64,000 nt of DNA from Pseudomonas fluorescens (GTDB taxonomy: Bacteria > Pseudomonadota > Gammaproteobacteria > Pseudomonadales > Pseudomonadaceae). The notes beneath the pieces were generated by a model. That model was not told the DNA's origin. It was given only the letters and a program-made list of their open reading frames with translations, and ran no database searches. This document shows, piece by piece, positions 34,598-43,737 of the stretch. The DNA is taken from the NCBI RefSeq assembly GCF_902497855.1, contig NZ_CABVHU010000009.1, positions 248,001 to 312,000 of the forward strand, read 5' to 3'. Every line of letters starts with the position of its first letter. Position 1 is the stretch's first letter. The translations under genes were made by a program, and so were the position numbers.

Positions 34598-35721
34598 TAA
34601 GACTCCTCGAGCATCCGCAAGTAGTCCTCTGCGGTGGCAGGACGGGGGTTGGTGGCGTGGCAGTGGTCTTTGAGGGCGGCCTGGGCAATCTCAGGCAGCG
34701 CAGCCCGGTTCAGGCCCATCGCGCCCAGACTCACGGGCAGGCCCAGGCGGGCGGTCAACCGGGCAATGGCTTCATCCGGGGCGACGCCTGCACTCAGTCC
34801 CATGGCTTGGGCCAACGCCTCGTACTTGGCACCGACGACTGGCCGGTTGAAACGCATGACTGCCGGCAGCAGCACCGCATTGAGGGTGCCATGGTGCAAG
34901 GAAATGCCGGGCACGGCCCCCAGGGGATGGGACAGGGCATGCACCGCTCCCAGTCCTTTCTGAAACGCCATCGCGCCTTCAGTCGCCGCCATCATCATGT
35001 TCCAGCGCGCCTCCCGGTCACTGCCGTCGATCGTCGCGCGCTCGATATTGGCCATGCCCCGACGCAAACCATCCAGGGCGATGGCCTCGGCCGGTGGGTT
35101 GATGGCAGGCGCCAGGAAGGTCTCGATGCAGTGGGCGATCGCATCCATGCCGGTAGCCGCTGTCAACATCGGCGGCAGGCCCAGCGTCAGATCCGGGTCG
35201 CAAATGGCCACTTTAGGCAGCAGATAAGGGCTCAACAGGCCAAGCTTGCGCCCGGACTTCATCACGATAACGCTGGCCCGCCCTACTTCGCTGCCGGTCC
35301 CTGCCGTCGTGGGAATCGCCACCAGTGGCGCGACTTTATCGGTGATTCGCCCGACACCGCCATCCACCACCGAGTACTGCTGCAGCGGCGCAGGATGGGT
35401 GGCCAGAAGCGCAGTCGCTTTGCCCAGATCGATCGGCGATCCGCCACCCAGGGCAACGATGCCATCGCAGTCATTGTCCTTGAACATCGCAGTAGCGGCG
35501 ATGACCGCCTCCTCGGTGGGATTGGCTGGCGTCTCGTCGAAGATCGCGCCGGGAGGCGAGGCCAGGGTCCCGAGTACGCGATCAAGCAGCCCGGCAGCGC
35601 GCACGCCTTGGTCGGTGACGATCAAGGGCCGCCGAATGCCCAGGCGATCAAGCTCGGACGGCAATAGCTCGATTGCGCCCTGTTCGAATTGGATGGTGGT
35701 CAAATAGTTGATAACAGCCAT
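34594..35721 (-). CDS. Iron-containing alcohol dehydrogenase
   Basis: 375 residues of the type III alcohol dehydrogenase family. The nucleotide motif is GGGSPIDLGKA. Metal ligands come from GMDAIAHCIETF (Asp/His), VHALSHPLG and SLHHGTLNA. It oxidises an alcohol or 4-hydroxy acid to the aldehyde with NAD(P). In the operon it lies between the CoA transferase and acyl-CoA dehydrogenase genes, so it probably makes or consumes a hydroxy acid of the same pathway. Confidence 0.9.
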   Translation of the reverse strand: MAVINYLTTIQFEQGAIELLPSELDRLGIRRPLIVTDQGVRAAGLLDRVLGTLASPPGAIFDETPANPTEEAVIAATAMFKDNDCDGIVALGGGSPIDLGKATALLATHPAPLQQYSVVDGGVGRITDKVAPLVAIPTTAGTGSEVGRASVIVMKSGRKLGLLSPYLLPKVAICDPDLTLGLPPMLTAATGMDAIAHCIETFLAPAINPPAEAIALDGLRRGMANIERATIDGSDREARWNMMMAATEGAMAFQKGLGAVHALSHPLGAVPGISLHHGTLNAVLLPAVMRFNRPVVGAKYEALAQAMGLSAGVAPDEAIARLTARLGLPVSLGAMGLNRAALPEIAQAALKDHCHATNPRPATAEDYLRMLEESY

Positions 35722-35762
35722 AGCGTGGAATCTCCTCGTTTATTGGCGCGACGATGGCGTGC

Positions 35763-37331
35763 TCAGGACTTGAACACGGCCGCATTCATCAGGGGCAAGG
35801 GGTTGGCTATGCGCACCGGGGCATAGTCCATCAGATCGAGTACCTGGCTTTGCAGGTCGATCCCGGGAGCGATTTCCGTCAGCACCAGCCCATCGGGCTC
35901 GATGGCAAACACCGCCCGCTCGGTGATGAGCATGGCGCGCTGGCCGCGCGTGGCGACGTTGAGGCGCACCGGATAGGTAATTTCCTGCACGTGGCGGGCG
36001 AACTTGCGTACCGATCCTTCACGCACGATGCGCAACTCGCCGCCCTCGTACGCCACCTCCAGCCCACCGGTCGTGAAGGTGCCGGTGAAAATCAAGGTTT
36101 CAGCGTTGTAGGCGATATCGATGAACCCGCCAGGCCCCGGGTTCGCAGCGCCAAATCGGCTGACGTTGACGTTGCCGTTTTCATCGAACTGGGCGAACGC
36201 CAGCGCTGCGACCTTGCAGTTGCCGCCATTGATGAAGTCGAACTGGGCTGGGCCATCGAGCAGCGCCTCCGGATACTTATTGGCGGAGAACTGCCAGCCG
36301 CTCATGACGATGCCACCGAAAGGACCGTGCTCTGTCGTAAAGCGGTGACGCAGGAGTCCGTCGCCATCGAAGGCGCCATCTTCCATCATCACGCCCGGGA
36401 TATCGGAAGATGCGCCGAAGCCAAAGATGCTGGGCACGCCCGGACGAATCTCGCAAGCCGCCCGCCGGGCGATAATCTTGTCGGCACCGGCCGGCAGTAC
36501 TTCCGAGCAGGCACCAGGAAAGAGCTGCCCCCCCAGGTAGCTGTCGTCATACACGACCTCGGTGGTCATCATGGCTTGAGGGGCAACGACAACACGATCC
36601 ACCAGTTCGCCGGGAACACGCACAGCGTGCACCGGCCGCGCTTGGCGGGGGACGATCTTGCGGACCTGCGCGATCACTGTGCCGCCACAGGCCTTTACCG
36701 CGAGCGCCATGGCCAAGGCGCTGGAGGTGATCGGCTCGTCTTCGAAGCTGAGGTTGCCATACTCATCGGCACTGCTTGCGCGCAGCAAGGCTACGTCCAC
36801 CGGCCGAGCGGGATAAAACAGATATTCCTGGCCTTCGAACTCCACCAGCTTGACCAGGTCCTCCTCAGCGCACGCCGTATACTTACCCCCTTGCTGGCGC
36901 GGGTCGATGTAACTACCCAGGCCGATGCGCGTGAGATAACCCGGACCGCGGCGCGCCACTTCCCGGAGCCAATGCATGGTCGCGCCGATGGGCCAGCAAT
37001 AGGCTTGGACCTTGTTCTCGCGGATCAGGCGCATCATTTGCGGACGTTTTCCGGTCTTCGGATCCAGCGTATTGATGTAGTTGCCCGAGATGACGCGCTT
37101 CATCAAGCCTTCTATCGCGACATGATCCATCCCGCGGATGTCCATCGCGTCGCCAACGCTGACCGGAAAGAAAAAGGTCAGATCCCGGGGCGAGGCACTC
37201 TCCTCGAAACGCTGCGCCAGCGCCTGCAGCAAGGTATCCGGCGTGAGCCATCCGATAACACCGACACAGCCAACCGTCTGGCCAGACTGAATATCGGCCA
37301 CGGCCTCGGCAGCCGAGCATATTTTGTTCAT
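35763..37331 (-). CDS. Acyl-CoA:acetate CoA-transferase (family I, YdiF/propionate type)
   Basis: 522 residues with alpha and beta CoA-transferase halves fused. The catalytic Glu is Glu334 in TTEHGPFGG, which forms the gamma-glutamyl-CoA thioester in this family. N-terminal VGCVGVIGWLTPDTLLQAL and FGAANPGPGGFIDIA are typical. It moves CoA between acetyl/propionyl-CoA and an organic acid without ATP. GGAGAG precedes the ATG and an AAAAACAA motif lies just before it, suggesting catabolite repression. Confidence 0.9.
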   Translation of the reverse strand: MNKICSAAEAVADIQSGQTVGCVGVIGWLTPDTLLQALAQRFEESASPRDLTFFFPVSVGDAMDIRGMDHVAIEGLMKRVISGNYINTLDPKTGKRPQMMRLIRENKVQAYCWPIGATMHWLREVARRGPGYLTRIGLGSYIDPRQQGGKYTACAEEDLVKLVEFEGQEYLFYPARPVDVALLRASSADEYGNLSFEDEPITSSALAMALAVKACGGTVIAQVRKIVPRQARPVHAVRVPGELVDRVVVAPQAMMTTEVVYDDSYLGGQLFPGACSEVLPAGADKIIARRAACEIRPGVPSIFGFGASSDIPGVMMEDGAFDGDGLLRHRFTTEHGPFGGIVMSGWQFSANKYPEALLDGPAQFDFINGGNCKVAALAFAQFDENGNVNVSRFGAANPGPGGFIDIAYNAETLIFTGTFTTGGLEVAYEGGELRIVREGSVRKFARHVQEITYPVRLNVATRGQRAMLITERAVFAIEPDGLVLTEIAPGIDLQSQVLDLMDYAPVRIANPLPLMNAAVFKS

Positions 37332-37343
37332 TACACTCTCCTC

Positions 37344-37351
37344 TTGTTTTT
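37344..37351 (-). promoter_or_regulatory. AAnAAnAA motif before the CoA-transferase gene
   Basis: Reads AAAAACAA on the minus strand, immediately upstream of the GAGGAG ribosome site; a weaker match to the Crc/Hfq motif. Confidence 0.4.
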
Positions 37352-37367
37352 ATGAGTGCCGAGGGCG

Positions 37368-37808
37368 TTACTCTTGGAAGTGAATGATGTGGGTGCCGAC
37401 GCACACGGTGTCGCCGTGCTGGTTGGTCAGCACCGCCTCTGCCCAAAGCCGCTTCTTCTCATCATCGGCACGGGCAATGCGGTAGCTCACGGTCAAGGTG
37501 TCACCAATGAATACGGACTGTGTGAAACGTACCCGGTCGTATCCGTAGGAAACGGCAGGTCGGTCGATCAGCCCCAGGTACTTGGTGACGGCGCCAGCGA
37601 TGTAACCCACCAACATCGCACCCTGGGCCACCCGAGCCCCCAAGCCGACGCGCTTGCAATACTCCTCGTCGACATGATTGGGATGGTTGTCACCGCTGAT
37701 CCCGGCAAACGCGTAGATATCGTATTCACTGACTGTGCGGGTGTAGCTGGTCTGCGTGCCGATGAGGGACGAAACCGCTCCGCGACGAGGACTATTGAAC
37801 TCAGGCAT
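37368..37808 (-). CDS. MaoC family hydratase
   Basis: 146 residues with a single hotdog MaoC domain. The hydratase motif is YAFAGISGDNHPNHVDEEYC, with the Asp and His of the R-hydratase active site, followed by GLGARVAQGAMLVGYIAG. It hydrates a 2-enoyl-CoA, which fits with the acyl-CoA dehydrogenase. AAGGAG 6 bases before ATG 37808 supports this start; an ATG at 37841 overlapping the upstream stop in ATGA would add 11 residues and is also possible. Confidence 0.88.
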   Translation of the reverse strand: MPEFNSPRRGAVSSLIGTQTSYTRTVSEYDIYAFAGISGDNHPNHVDEEYCKRVGLGARVAQGAMLVGYIAGAVTKYLGLIDRPAVSYGYDRVRFTQSVFIGDTLTVSYRIARADDEKKRLWAEAVLTNQHGDTVCVGTHIIHFQE

Positions 37809-37837
37809 GGTTGTCTCCTTGTGACTGATTTGTGTGC

Positions 37838-38959
37838 TCATACCCGCTCCGAAGCCAGGCGACCGTCGAGCACCAACAGTGCTTCGAAAAGAAAGTAGTC
37901 ACCCCAGATCAGCTCGTTTTCCATTGCGACACCGAGCTTTCGATTGAAACAACCATGGGTGAGGATGCCGACGGGACGGGAGTCGCTGGCATCGACCGGG
38001 GTCTGATAGCGAAGCACCAATGCCTCAACGATCGTCTCTGCGGACTGCCGATAACGCTCACGTCTCTCCGGCAGGCAGACAGCAAGCTTTAACAATGCAG
38101 CGGCGGCGATGGCAGCACCCGAGGTGTCGCGACTGGTATCGGGAATTGCCGGATCATCGAAGTCCCAGTACGCCACATGGTCCTTGGGCTGATGTTCCAA
38201 CCACCAGTCAGCAACCTGAATGGCGACGTCTCGGAATTCCATTTCTCCGCGATTGAGCGCCTGAGCGAGGGAAACCATCGCCCACGCCTGGGCACGAGTC
38301 CACGTGCTTTCGCCGTGAATGCCCTTGTGGGTGTAGCGGCGCAGTAATGCCCCGGTTTGCGGATCGAAACTGGCGGACTGACAGACAGATCCGTCATCGC
38401 GCACGCAGAGTGCGATATGTTGGCGAAGGTGATTGCGAGCAATCTCGAGGGAGTCAAGCGCTGCCGCATGCTTGATCAATAGAGGAATCGGCCCTGGCAG
38501 CGCATCGATGTTTGCCTCGTTGCTGCCGACATCCGAGGCCTCCTCGGCCTCTTTGCCCAAGGGAATCAATTGCGCTTGGGGGTTGTACATGTCGAGCAAC
38601 CCGCGAGTGCCTGCCAACGACAAATTGCGCGCCGTTTCGTCTTTCAGAAGCTCAGCGCCCAGCTCGGCGCCATACCAGAAGAGAAAGCCCTTGAACGCCG
38701 ATTGGGATGAAGCGCGCGGCCCAAGGCGCTCGGCCCAGATCCGCGCTTGTTCGTGGTAACGCGGCTCTTTTGTGTGCCAGGCGGCAAGCCAAAGCATGCC
38801 CACCCAAAATCCCCCCGTCCAGTCACCTGCCGGACTACGAGTCCATTCACCCGTGTTTTGGTCGGCGTAATGGGGAAATCCTTGGCCGGGCTGATCGAGG
38901 GTCGCGTCAATGCGTGTCAACACTCTATCGATTGCGCGCTTGAGAATCTTGTTATCCAA
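37838..38959 (-). CDS. Glycoside hydrolase family 88-like (unsaturated glucuronyl hydrolase) protein
   Basis: 373 residues from TTG 38959, chosen for AGGAGA 6 bases upstream. The GH88 (alpha/alpha)6-barrel signature is present: PAGDWTGGFWVGMLWLA, SAFKGFLFWYGAELG, THKGIHGESTWTRAQAW and DTSGAAIAAAALL. The Asp in GDWTGG and that in the DTSG segment fit the two catalytic acids. Family members hydrate and cleave unsaturated uronic acids. There is no signal peptide, so it acts in the cytoplasm. Its place as first gene of a CoA-dependent acid-degradation operon is unusual. The gene is divergent from a LysR regulator. Confidence 0.75.
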   Translation of the reverse strand: MDNKILKRAIDRVLTRIDATLDQPGQGFPHYADQNTGEWTRSPAGDWTGGFWVGMLWLAAWHTKEPRYHEQARIWAERLGPRASSQSAFKGFLFWYGAELGAELLKDETARNLSLAGTRGLLDMYNPQAQLIPLGKEAEEASDVGSNEANIDALPGPIPLLIKHAAALDSLEIARNHLRQHIALCVRDDGSVCQSASFDPQTGALLRRYTHKGIHGESTWTRAQAWAMVSLAQALNRGEMEFRDVAIQVADWWLEHQPKDHVAYWDFDDPAIPDTSRDTSGAAIAAAALLKLAVCLPERRERYRQSAETIVEALVLRYQTPVDASDSRPVGILTHGCFNRKLGVAMENELIWGDYFLFEALLVLDGRLASERV

Positions 38960-39131
38960 CTTATCTCTCCTATAGTTGCGCCGTTCGGAAATGGCAGAAA
39001 AATGTCTTCCGAGAAGAGCCAAAATAATGTATTGAGCAACTGTCTTGATGCCGCGGAAGACATGTTACGAGTTGACTTCCGAGACTTCCAATATATAATT
39101 TGACCAAGAATAATATTAAAAAGGTATTAAT

Positions 39132-40034
39132 ATGAACCTGCGGCACATGCGCTATTTTATTGCAGTTGCGGAGGAGCTGAGTTTTACTCAGGCCGCTGTA
39201 CGACTGCACATTGCCCAGCCGCCACTGAGTCAACAGATTCGTCAATTAGAAGAGGAGCTCGGCGTAACGTTATTTCAACGGACCAAGCGCCATGTGCAAC
39301 TTACAGATGCCGGCCAGGTATTTTATATTCATGCCAAGCAGATTCTACGGGCCACGGATGTCGCGGCACTGGAGGCTCAACGTGCCGAACGCGGAGAGAT
39401 TGGCCGGCTGTCCGTGGGCTTCTTCGAACATATGTCCTATACCCTGCTGCCGCCGATTTACCGCGCCTTTTGCGAACGCTTTCCGGATGTGGAAGTGGTC
39501 CTGCGCTGGTTCCCTGTGGTGGACCAGGCCGATGCGCTCCTGCGAGGCGATGTCGATATCGCCTTCATGCGCCCCACATCGCAATTCGACGGAATCAGCA
39601 CCGAGACGCTGCTGACAGAACCCTTCGTACTTGCTATCCCGGAGCACCACCCGCTGGCGTCCCAGGACAGCGTGGCGCTGAGTCAGTGCGCCACCGAGCG
39701 CTTTGTCCTGTACGCGCCCAAACTGGCTCCCGATTTTCATACCATGATTTATCGCCTTTGCGCAGAAGCAGGCTTCACGCCCAACGCGGCACTGGAGGTC
39801 GGCCAGATTTATGCCTGCCTGGGCCTCGTCAGCTCAGGCGTAGGCCTGGCCCTGGTACCGAGTTCTGTTCAGCGCATTCACCTTGAGCACCTTACATACC
39901 GGCCTATTCAGGGGCAGATGCCCTTGGTAAAAGTGATGCTTGGATGGCGCACCAGTAACACTTCACCGCTGTTACAGTCGTTTATTGATACCGCAAAAGA
40001 AGTGATGACGGCCTTCGAGCACGAGCGACCTTAA
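39132..40034 (+). CDS. LysR family regulator (CatR/BenM-like)
   Basis: 300 residues with HTH FTQAAVRLHIAQPPLSQQIR and an effector domain beginning RLSVGFFEHMSYTLLPPIYR, of the type that binds aromatic-acid or muconate-like effectors. The 5' region is noticeably A/T-rich. It is divergent from the GH88-MaoC-CoA transferase operon and probably activates it. A REP pair follows. Confidence 0.88.
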   Translation: MNLRHMRYFIAVAEELSFTQAAVRLHIAQPPLSQQIRQLEEELGVTLFQRTKRHVQLTDAGQVFYIHAKQILRATDVAALEAQRAERGEIGRLSVGFFEHMSYTLLPPIYRAFCERFPDVEVVLRWFPVVDQADALLRGDVDIAFMRPTSQFDGISTETLLTEPFVLAIPEHHPLASQDSVALSQCATERFVLYAPKLAPDFHTMIYRLCAEAGFTPNAALEVGQIYACLGLVSSGVGLALVPSSVQRIHLEHLTYRPIQGQMPLVKVMLGWRTSNTSPLLQSFIDTAKEVMTAFEHERP

Positions 40035-40054
40035 TAAAAAGGCGCAAGGAAATT

Positions 40055-40156
40055 GTAGGAGCGAGCTTGCTCGCGATGGTCGTTAACGATAACGCATGTT
40101 TGCTGGTTAAACGCGGCGCTCTTGAGTCCATCGCGAGCAAGCTCGCCCCTACAGGG
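40055..40156. repeat. Inverted REP pair
   Basis: GTAGGAGCGAGCTTGCTCGC (40055) and the opposite CATCGCGAGCAAGCTCGCCC (40129), each palindromic and separated by about 47 bp: a REPIN-type structure common in Pseudomonas. It lies between convergent lysR and the ABC binding-protein gene. Confidence 0.85.
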
Positions 40157-40334
40157 GCCGCATTCGCTTAACTGACTTGCATTGGCCCTTTGTGGCGCCA
40201 TAGTTTGCAAGAAGAATGTTTTAACCCTTATATACAATCTCCCCGTATCGCTACCGCGAATAGCAATATAGTCCTCCATCGTCGTTGCTCTCAACCGGCC
40301 AAGCCAATGCTCGACCGGTTTGAAACCCCAGTGC

Positions 40335-41561
40335 TTATTTCAAAGTAACAAGCGAGCAACCGCCTGCGGACATCGGCCGAAACGCTTCATCGGCAGGTAT
40401 TGTGGACAGCAACTTATAATAGTCGCCAGGGTACTTGGACTCGGAGGGCTTTTTCACTTCGAAGAGATAAAGCGGGTGGATCTTGCGACCATCGGCACGA
40501 ATACTTCCCTCGCCGAAGAGCTTATCCTCGGTTTTGACCGCCTTCATCCGGGCGACTACTGCGGCACCATTCCCATCGTCATTGTTGACGGCAACTGCTC
40601 GCAGGTAGTTCGTGACGGCGGAGTAAACACCCGCCTGCGCCATAGTGGGAAATTTTCCGCCGTTGGCAGCAGCGAATGCTCTACCGAATTCACGGCTCGC
40701 GTCATTCATGTCCCAGTACCAGGCTGCAGTCAGCATCAACCCTTGTGCCGCCTCCAGTCCCAACGCTTGCACGTCGCTGATGAACACCAACAAACCGGCG
40801 AGCTTCTGGCCACCAGCGGTGATGCCAAATTCAGACGCTTGCTTGACGGCGACAATGGTATCCCCGCCGGCATTTGCCAACCCGATTATCTGCGCCCCGG
40901 AAGCCTGGGCCTGCAACAAGTAAGACGAAAAGTCGGTGCCCGGGAACGGATGGCGAACCTTGCCCAGCACTGTTCCGCCACTTTTTTCAACGACCGACGC
41001 CGTATCACGCTCCAATGCATGGCCAAAGGCGTAATCCGCCGTCATGAAAAACCAGCTTTTGCCGCCACTCCCCACCACCGCTTTACCGGTACCGTTGGCA
41101 AGCGCCCATGTATCGTAGGTCCAATGAATGGTGTTCGGGCTGCACGCCCTACCGGTCAGATCGGAACTGCCGCCCCCGGAGACCAGGAGCACCTTGTTTT
41201 TTTCCCTCACCACTTCATTGACGGCCAGGATGACCGACGAAGTCGGCACGTCGACGATCACATCCACCTTATCCACATCGAACCAACGACGGGCCACACT
41301 GGCCCCAACATCTGGCTTGTTCTGGTGATCAGCCGCCACGACCTCGACCTTCAGGCCATGTTTTTCAGGCTCGAAGTCGGCCACTGCCTGCTTTGCCGCC
41401 CAAACCGAGCCCGGACCGGAAAGCCCCGCATAGGTACCTGACAAATCATTCAACACGCCGATACGCACTACACCATCTGTAACCTGGGCTTGCACGGCCG
41501 GAGCGGCTACCAACAGCCCGAAGCAGATCTTGCGCAGATGAGTATTCAGTTGTTTGATCAT
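40335..41561 (-). CDS. ABC transporter substrate-binding protein (LivK-like, type I periplasmic)
   Basis: 408 residues with a signal peptide (KICFGLLVAAPAVQA, cut before QVTDG). The mature part starts VVRIGVLNDLSGTYAGLSGPG, the Peripla_BP_6 pattern of HAAT importers. Branches with this start and WALANGTGKAVV often bind aromatic or other organic acids rather than amino acids. It is the last gene of a five-gene ABC operon on the minus strand. AGGAGA and an overlapping AATAATAA tract lie before the ATG, suggesting Crc/Hfq repression. Confidence 0.9.
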   Translation of the reverse strand: MIKQLNTHLRKICFGLLVAAPAVQAQVTDGVVRIGVLNDLSGTYAGLSGPGSVWAAKQAVADFEPEKHGLKVEVVAADHQNKPDVGASVARRWFDVDKVDVIVDVPTSSVILAVNEVVREKNKVLLVSGGGSSDLTGRACSPNTIHWTYDTWALANGTGKAVVGSGGKSWFFMTADYAFGHALERDTASVVEKSGGTVLGKVRHPFPGTDFSSYLLQAQASGAQIIGLANAGGDTIVAVKQASEFGITAGGQKLAGLLVFISDVQALGLEAAQGLMLTAAWYWDMNDASREFGRAFAAANGGKFPTMAQAGVYSAVTNYLRAVAVNNDDGNGAAVVARMKAVKTEDKLFGEGSIRADGRKIHPLYLFEVKKPSESKYPGDYYKLLSTIPADEAFRPMSAGGCSLVTLK

Positions 41562-41568
41562 TATTATT
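41561..41568 (-). promoter_or_regulatory. Crc/Hfq (AAnAAnAA) motif at the binding-protein start
   Basis: AATAATAA on the minus strand runs into the ATG, right after the AGGAGA ribosome site. Confidence 0.5.
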
Positions 41569-41643
41569 TTCTCCTACTCGTTCATTCGGGTGTTTAGTAC
41601 GGTTTTTTTTATATTTTTCGAACTTGACTGCTCGACATCCGCG

Positions 41644-42675
41644 TCACGGGTTCGCCTTCCTCGCCGAACCATCCGCTCCCCTTGCACCACCCCCTTTGCG
41701 AGAGGCCCCAAGAGACTTTCGGCGGTTTGCATCAGCGCGCCTTGCCGCCAGCCTGCTTTGGTAGAAAGCCGCAAACTCCCCGGCAATACCGCGGCGAAAG
41801 AGCAGCACGCAAACGATGAAAATGACGCCCATGATGACTGGCAAGAGCGCGCCTACCTTATCAGCCAATGCGTTCTGCAGAGTCACAACGACGGCGGCCC
41901 CTATCAGTGGGCCGAAGACGGTGCCCAGCCCTCCGAGCAGTGTCATCAGCACCACTTCGCCCGAGGTCTGCCAATGGGCGTCGCTCAAGGTCGCGAACTG
42001 AAACACCACGGCTTTGGTGCCGCCAGCGAGCCCCGCCAGAGCAGCCGAAAGAACGAAGGCCAACAATTTGTATCGGGCTGCCTGATAGCCCAGGGAAATC
42101 ACCCTCGACTCGTTTTCTCGAATGGCTTTGAGAATCTGGCCAAAAGGAGACTGGATAACGCGATGAATCAACCAGAAGCCAAAAACAAAGATGGTAAACA
42201 CCAGGTAGTACAGATGTACGTCGTTGCTGAGGTCGACAAACCCAAATAACAGCCCGCGCTGCACACCTTGTAAACCGTCCTCCCCTCCGGTGAACGGCGA
42301 TTGCAGGAAGACGAAATACATCATCTGCGCCAACGCCAATGTGATCATCGCAAAGTAGATGCCTGAGCACCGTATCGCCAACAGGCCGAACCCCAACCCC
42401 AGCACGGCGGCAGCCACAACCGCTGTAAGGATCCCCAGCTCGGGCGGGAAGCCCCACACCTTGATGCTGTAGGCACTCACATAAGCGGCTGCGCCGAAAA
42501 AGACGGCATGACCGAACGAAAGCAAGCCGGTATAACCAAGCAAAAGATTGAATGCACAGGCAAACAGCGCAAAACAAAGCACCTTCATGGCCAGTATCGG
42601 GTATATGGCGAAGGGGACAATAGCGCCGCAGATGAGCAGCAGAATACACCCTAATATGCGCGTTCTCGATGACAT
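41644..42675 (-). CDS. ABC transporter permease LivM-like
   Basis: 343 residues from ATG 42675, one base after the livH-like stop, with GGAGGG about 9 bases upstream. About eight to nine hydrophobic helices; FNLLLGYTGLLSFGHAVFFG and the EAA-loop region AIRENESRVISLGY are typical of LivM. The C-terminal tail is strongly basic (RRADANRRKSLGASRKGG). It forms the membrane channel with the LivH-like protein. Confidence 0.9.
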   Translation of the reverse strand: MSSRTRILGCILLLICGAIVPFAIYPILAMKVLCFALFACAFNLLLGYTGLLSFGHAVFFGAAAYVSAYSIKVWGFPPELGILTAVVAAAVLGLGFGLLAIRCSGIYFAMITLALAQMMYFVFLQSPFTGGEDGLQGVQRGLLFGFVDLSNDVHLYYLVFTIFVFGFWLIHRVIQSPFGQILKAIRENESRVISLGYQAARYKLLAFVLSAALAGLAGGTKAVVFQFATLSDAHWQTSGEVVLMTLLGGLGTVFGPLIGAAVVVTLQNALADKVGALLPVIMGVIFIVCVLLFRRGIAGEFAAFYQSRLAARRADANRRKSLGASRKGGGARGADGSARKANP

Positions 42676-42676
42676 G

Positions 42677-43564
42677 TTACTCAGCCCTCCCAAATAGACC
42701 GGCCGGCCGAAATAACAGGACGATCGCCATGATAATAAAAACAATGGTTGCGGAAACTTCCGGATAGAACAGTTTGGCCAAACCCTCAATCACGCCGAGT
42801 GAAAGGCCGGTAATAATGGCGCCAAAAATTGAGCCCATCCCGCCAATCACCACTACCGCAAATACCACAATAATCAACTGCGAGCCCATCATGGGACTGA
42901 CTTGTAACACTGGCGCAGCCAGCACCCCGGCAAAACTGGCCAGCGCGACACCGAAACCATAAGTCAGCATCACCATGACAGGTACATTAATGCCGAAGGC
43001 CTGAGTTAAAGCCGGGTTTTCAGTGGCAGCACGCAAATATGACCCCAAGCGTGTCCTTTCGATCATGAACCACGTCAGGGCGCATACGGCAAGTGAGGCA
43101 ACAATCACCCAGCCTCGGTAGACGGGTAGAAACATGAAGCCTAGATTCATTGCCCCTTTCAGTGCATCAGGGACTGCGTAGGGTTGACCGGAAACACCAA
43201 ATTCATTACGGAAAACGCCCTCGATGATGAGCGCCAACCCAAACGTCAGCAATAAGCCGTATAGATGATCGAGCTTATACAACCACTGCAGCAGAGCGCG
43301 TTCGATCACAACGCCGACTATCCCCACCGTGAGTGGTACAAGCAACAGTGACCACCAATAATTGACGCCAAAATAATTGAGACACATCCATGAAAAAAAC
43401 GCTCCCATCATGAAAAACGCACCGTGCGCGAAATTGATGATGCGAAGCATGCCAAATATAACCGCCAGGCCCAGGCTGAGGATCGCGTAAAACGAGCCGT
43501 TAACCAGTCCTAGCATAAGTTGGCCTGTCAAGGCCGACAATGGAACATCGAAGAGTGTTGCCAT
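42677..43564 (-). CDS. ABC transporter permease LivH-like
   Basis: 295 residues with eight predicted helices and the LivH motifs GLVNGSFYAILSLGLAVIFG, RIINFAHGAFFM and RAATENPALTQAFGIN (the cytoplasmic loop that contacts the ATPases). It is a partner of the LivM-like permease in the same operon. A 170-bp gap separates it from the upstream ATPase gene. Confidence 0.92.
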   Translation of the reverse strand: MATLFDVPLSALTGQLMLGLVNGSFYAILSLGLAVIFGMLRIINFAHGAFFMMGAFFSWMCLNYFGVNYWWSLLLVPLTVGIVGVVIERALLQWLYKLDHLYGLLLTFGLALIIEGVFRNEFGVSGQPYAVPDALKGAMNLGFMFLPVYRGWVIVASLAVCALTWFMIERTRLGSYLRAATENPALTQAFGINVPVMVMLTYGFGVALASFAGVLAAPVLQVSPMMGSQLIIVVFAVVVIGGMGSIFGAIITGLSLGVIEGLAKLFYPEVSATIVFIIMAIVLLFRPAGLFGRAE

Positions 43565-43737
43565 ATTGTTTATCCTGACGATTTGTTATTAGTAGGATAT
43601 TCGCCGAAGAGCTTGGAATACTTATAGAGTCACACGCTTCAGCCTTACACCCAGAAGGTGCGTATAGGTGTTGCGGGCTTTAAATCCCTGGGCTTGCCAC
43701 TGGCACTATCTAAACCAGACAAGTGCTTTAGCCGATA

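Noticed and set aside
35754..37355. 533-codon plus-strand frame opposite the CoA-transferase gene
   Set aside because: Antisense shadow in G+C-rich DNA; the minus strand carries the catalytic EHGPFGG motif.
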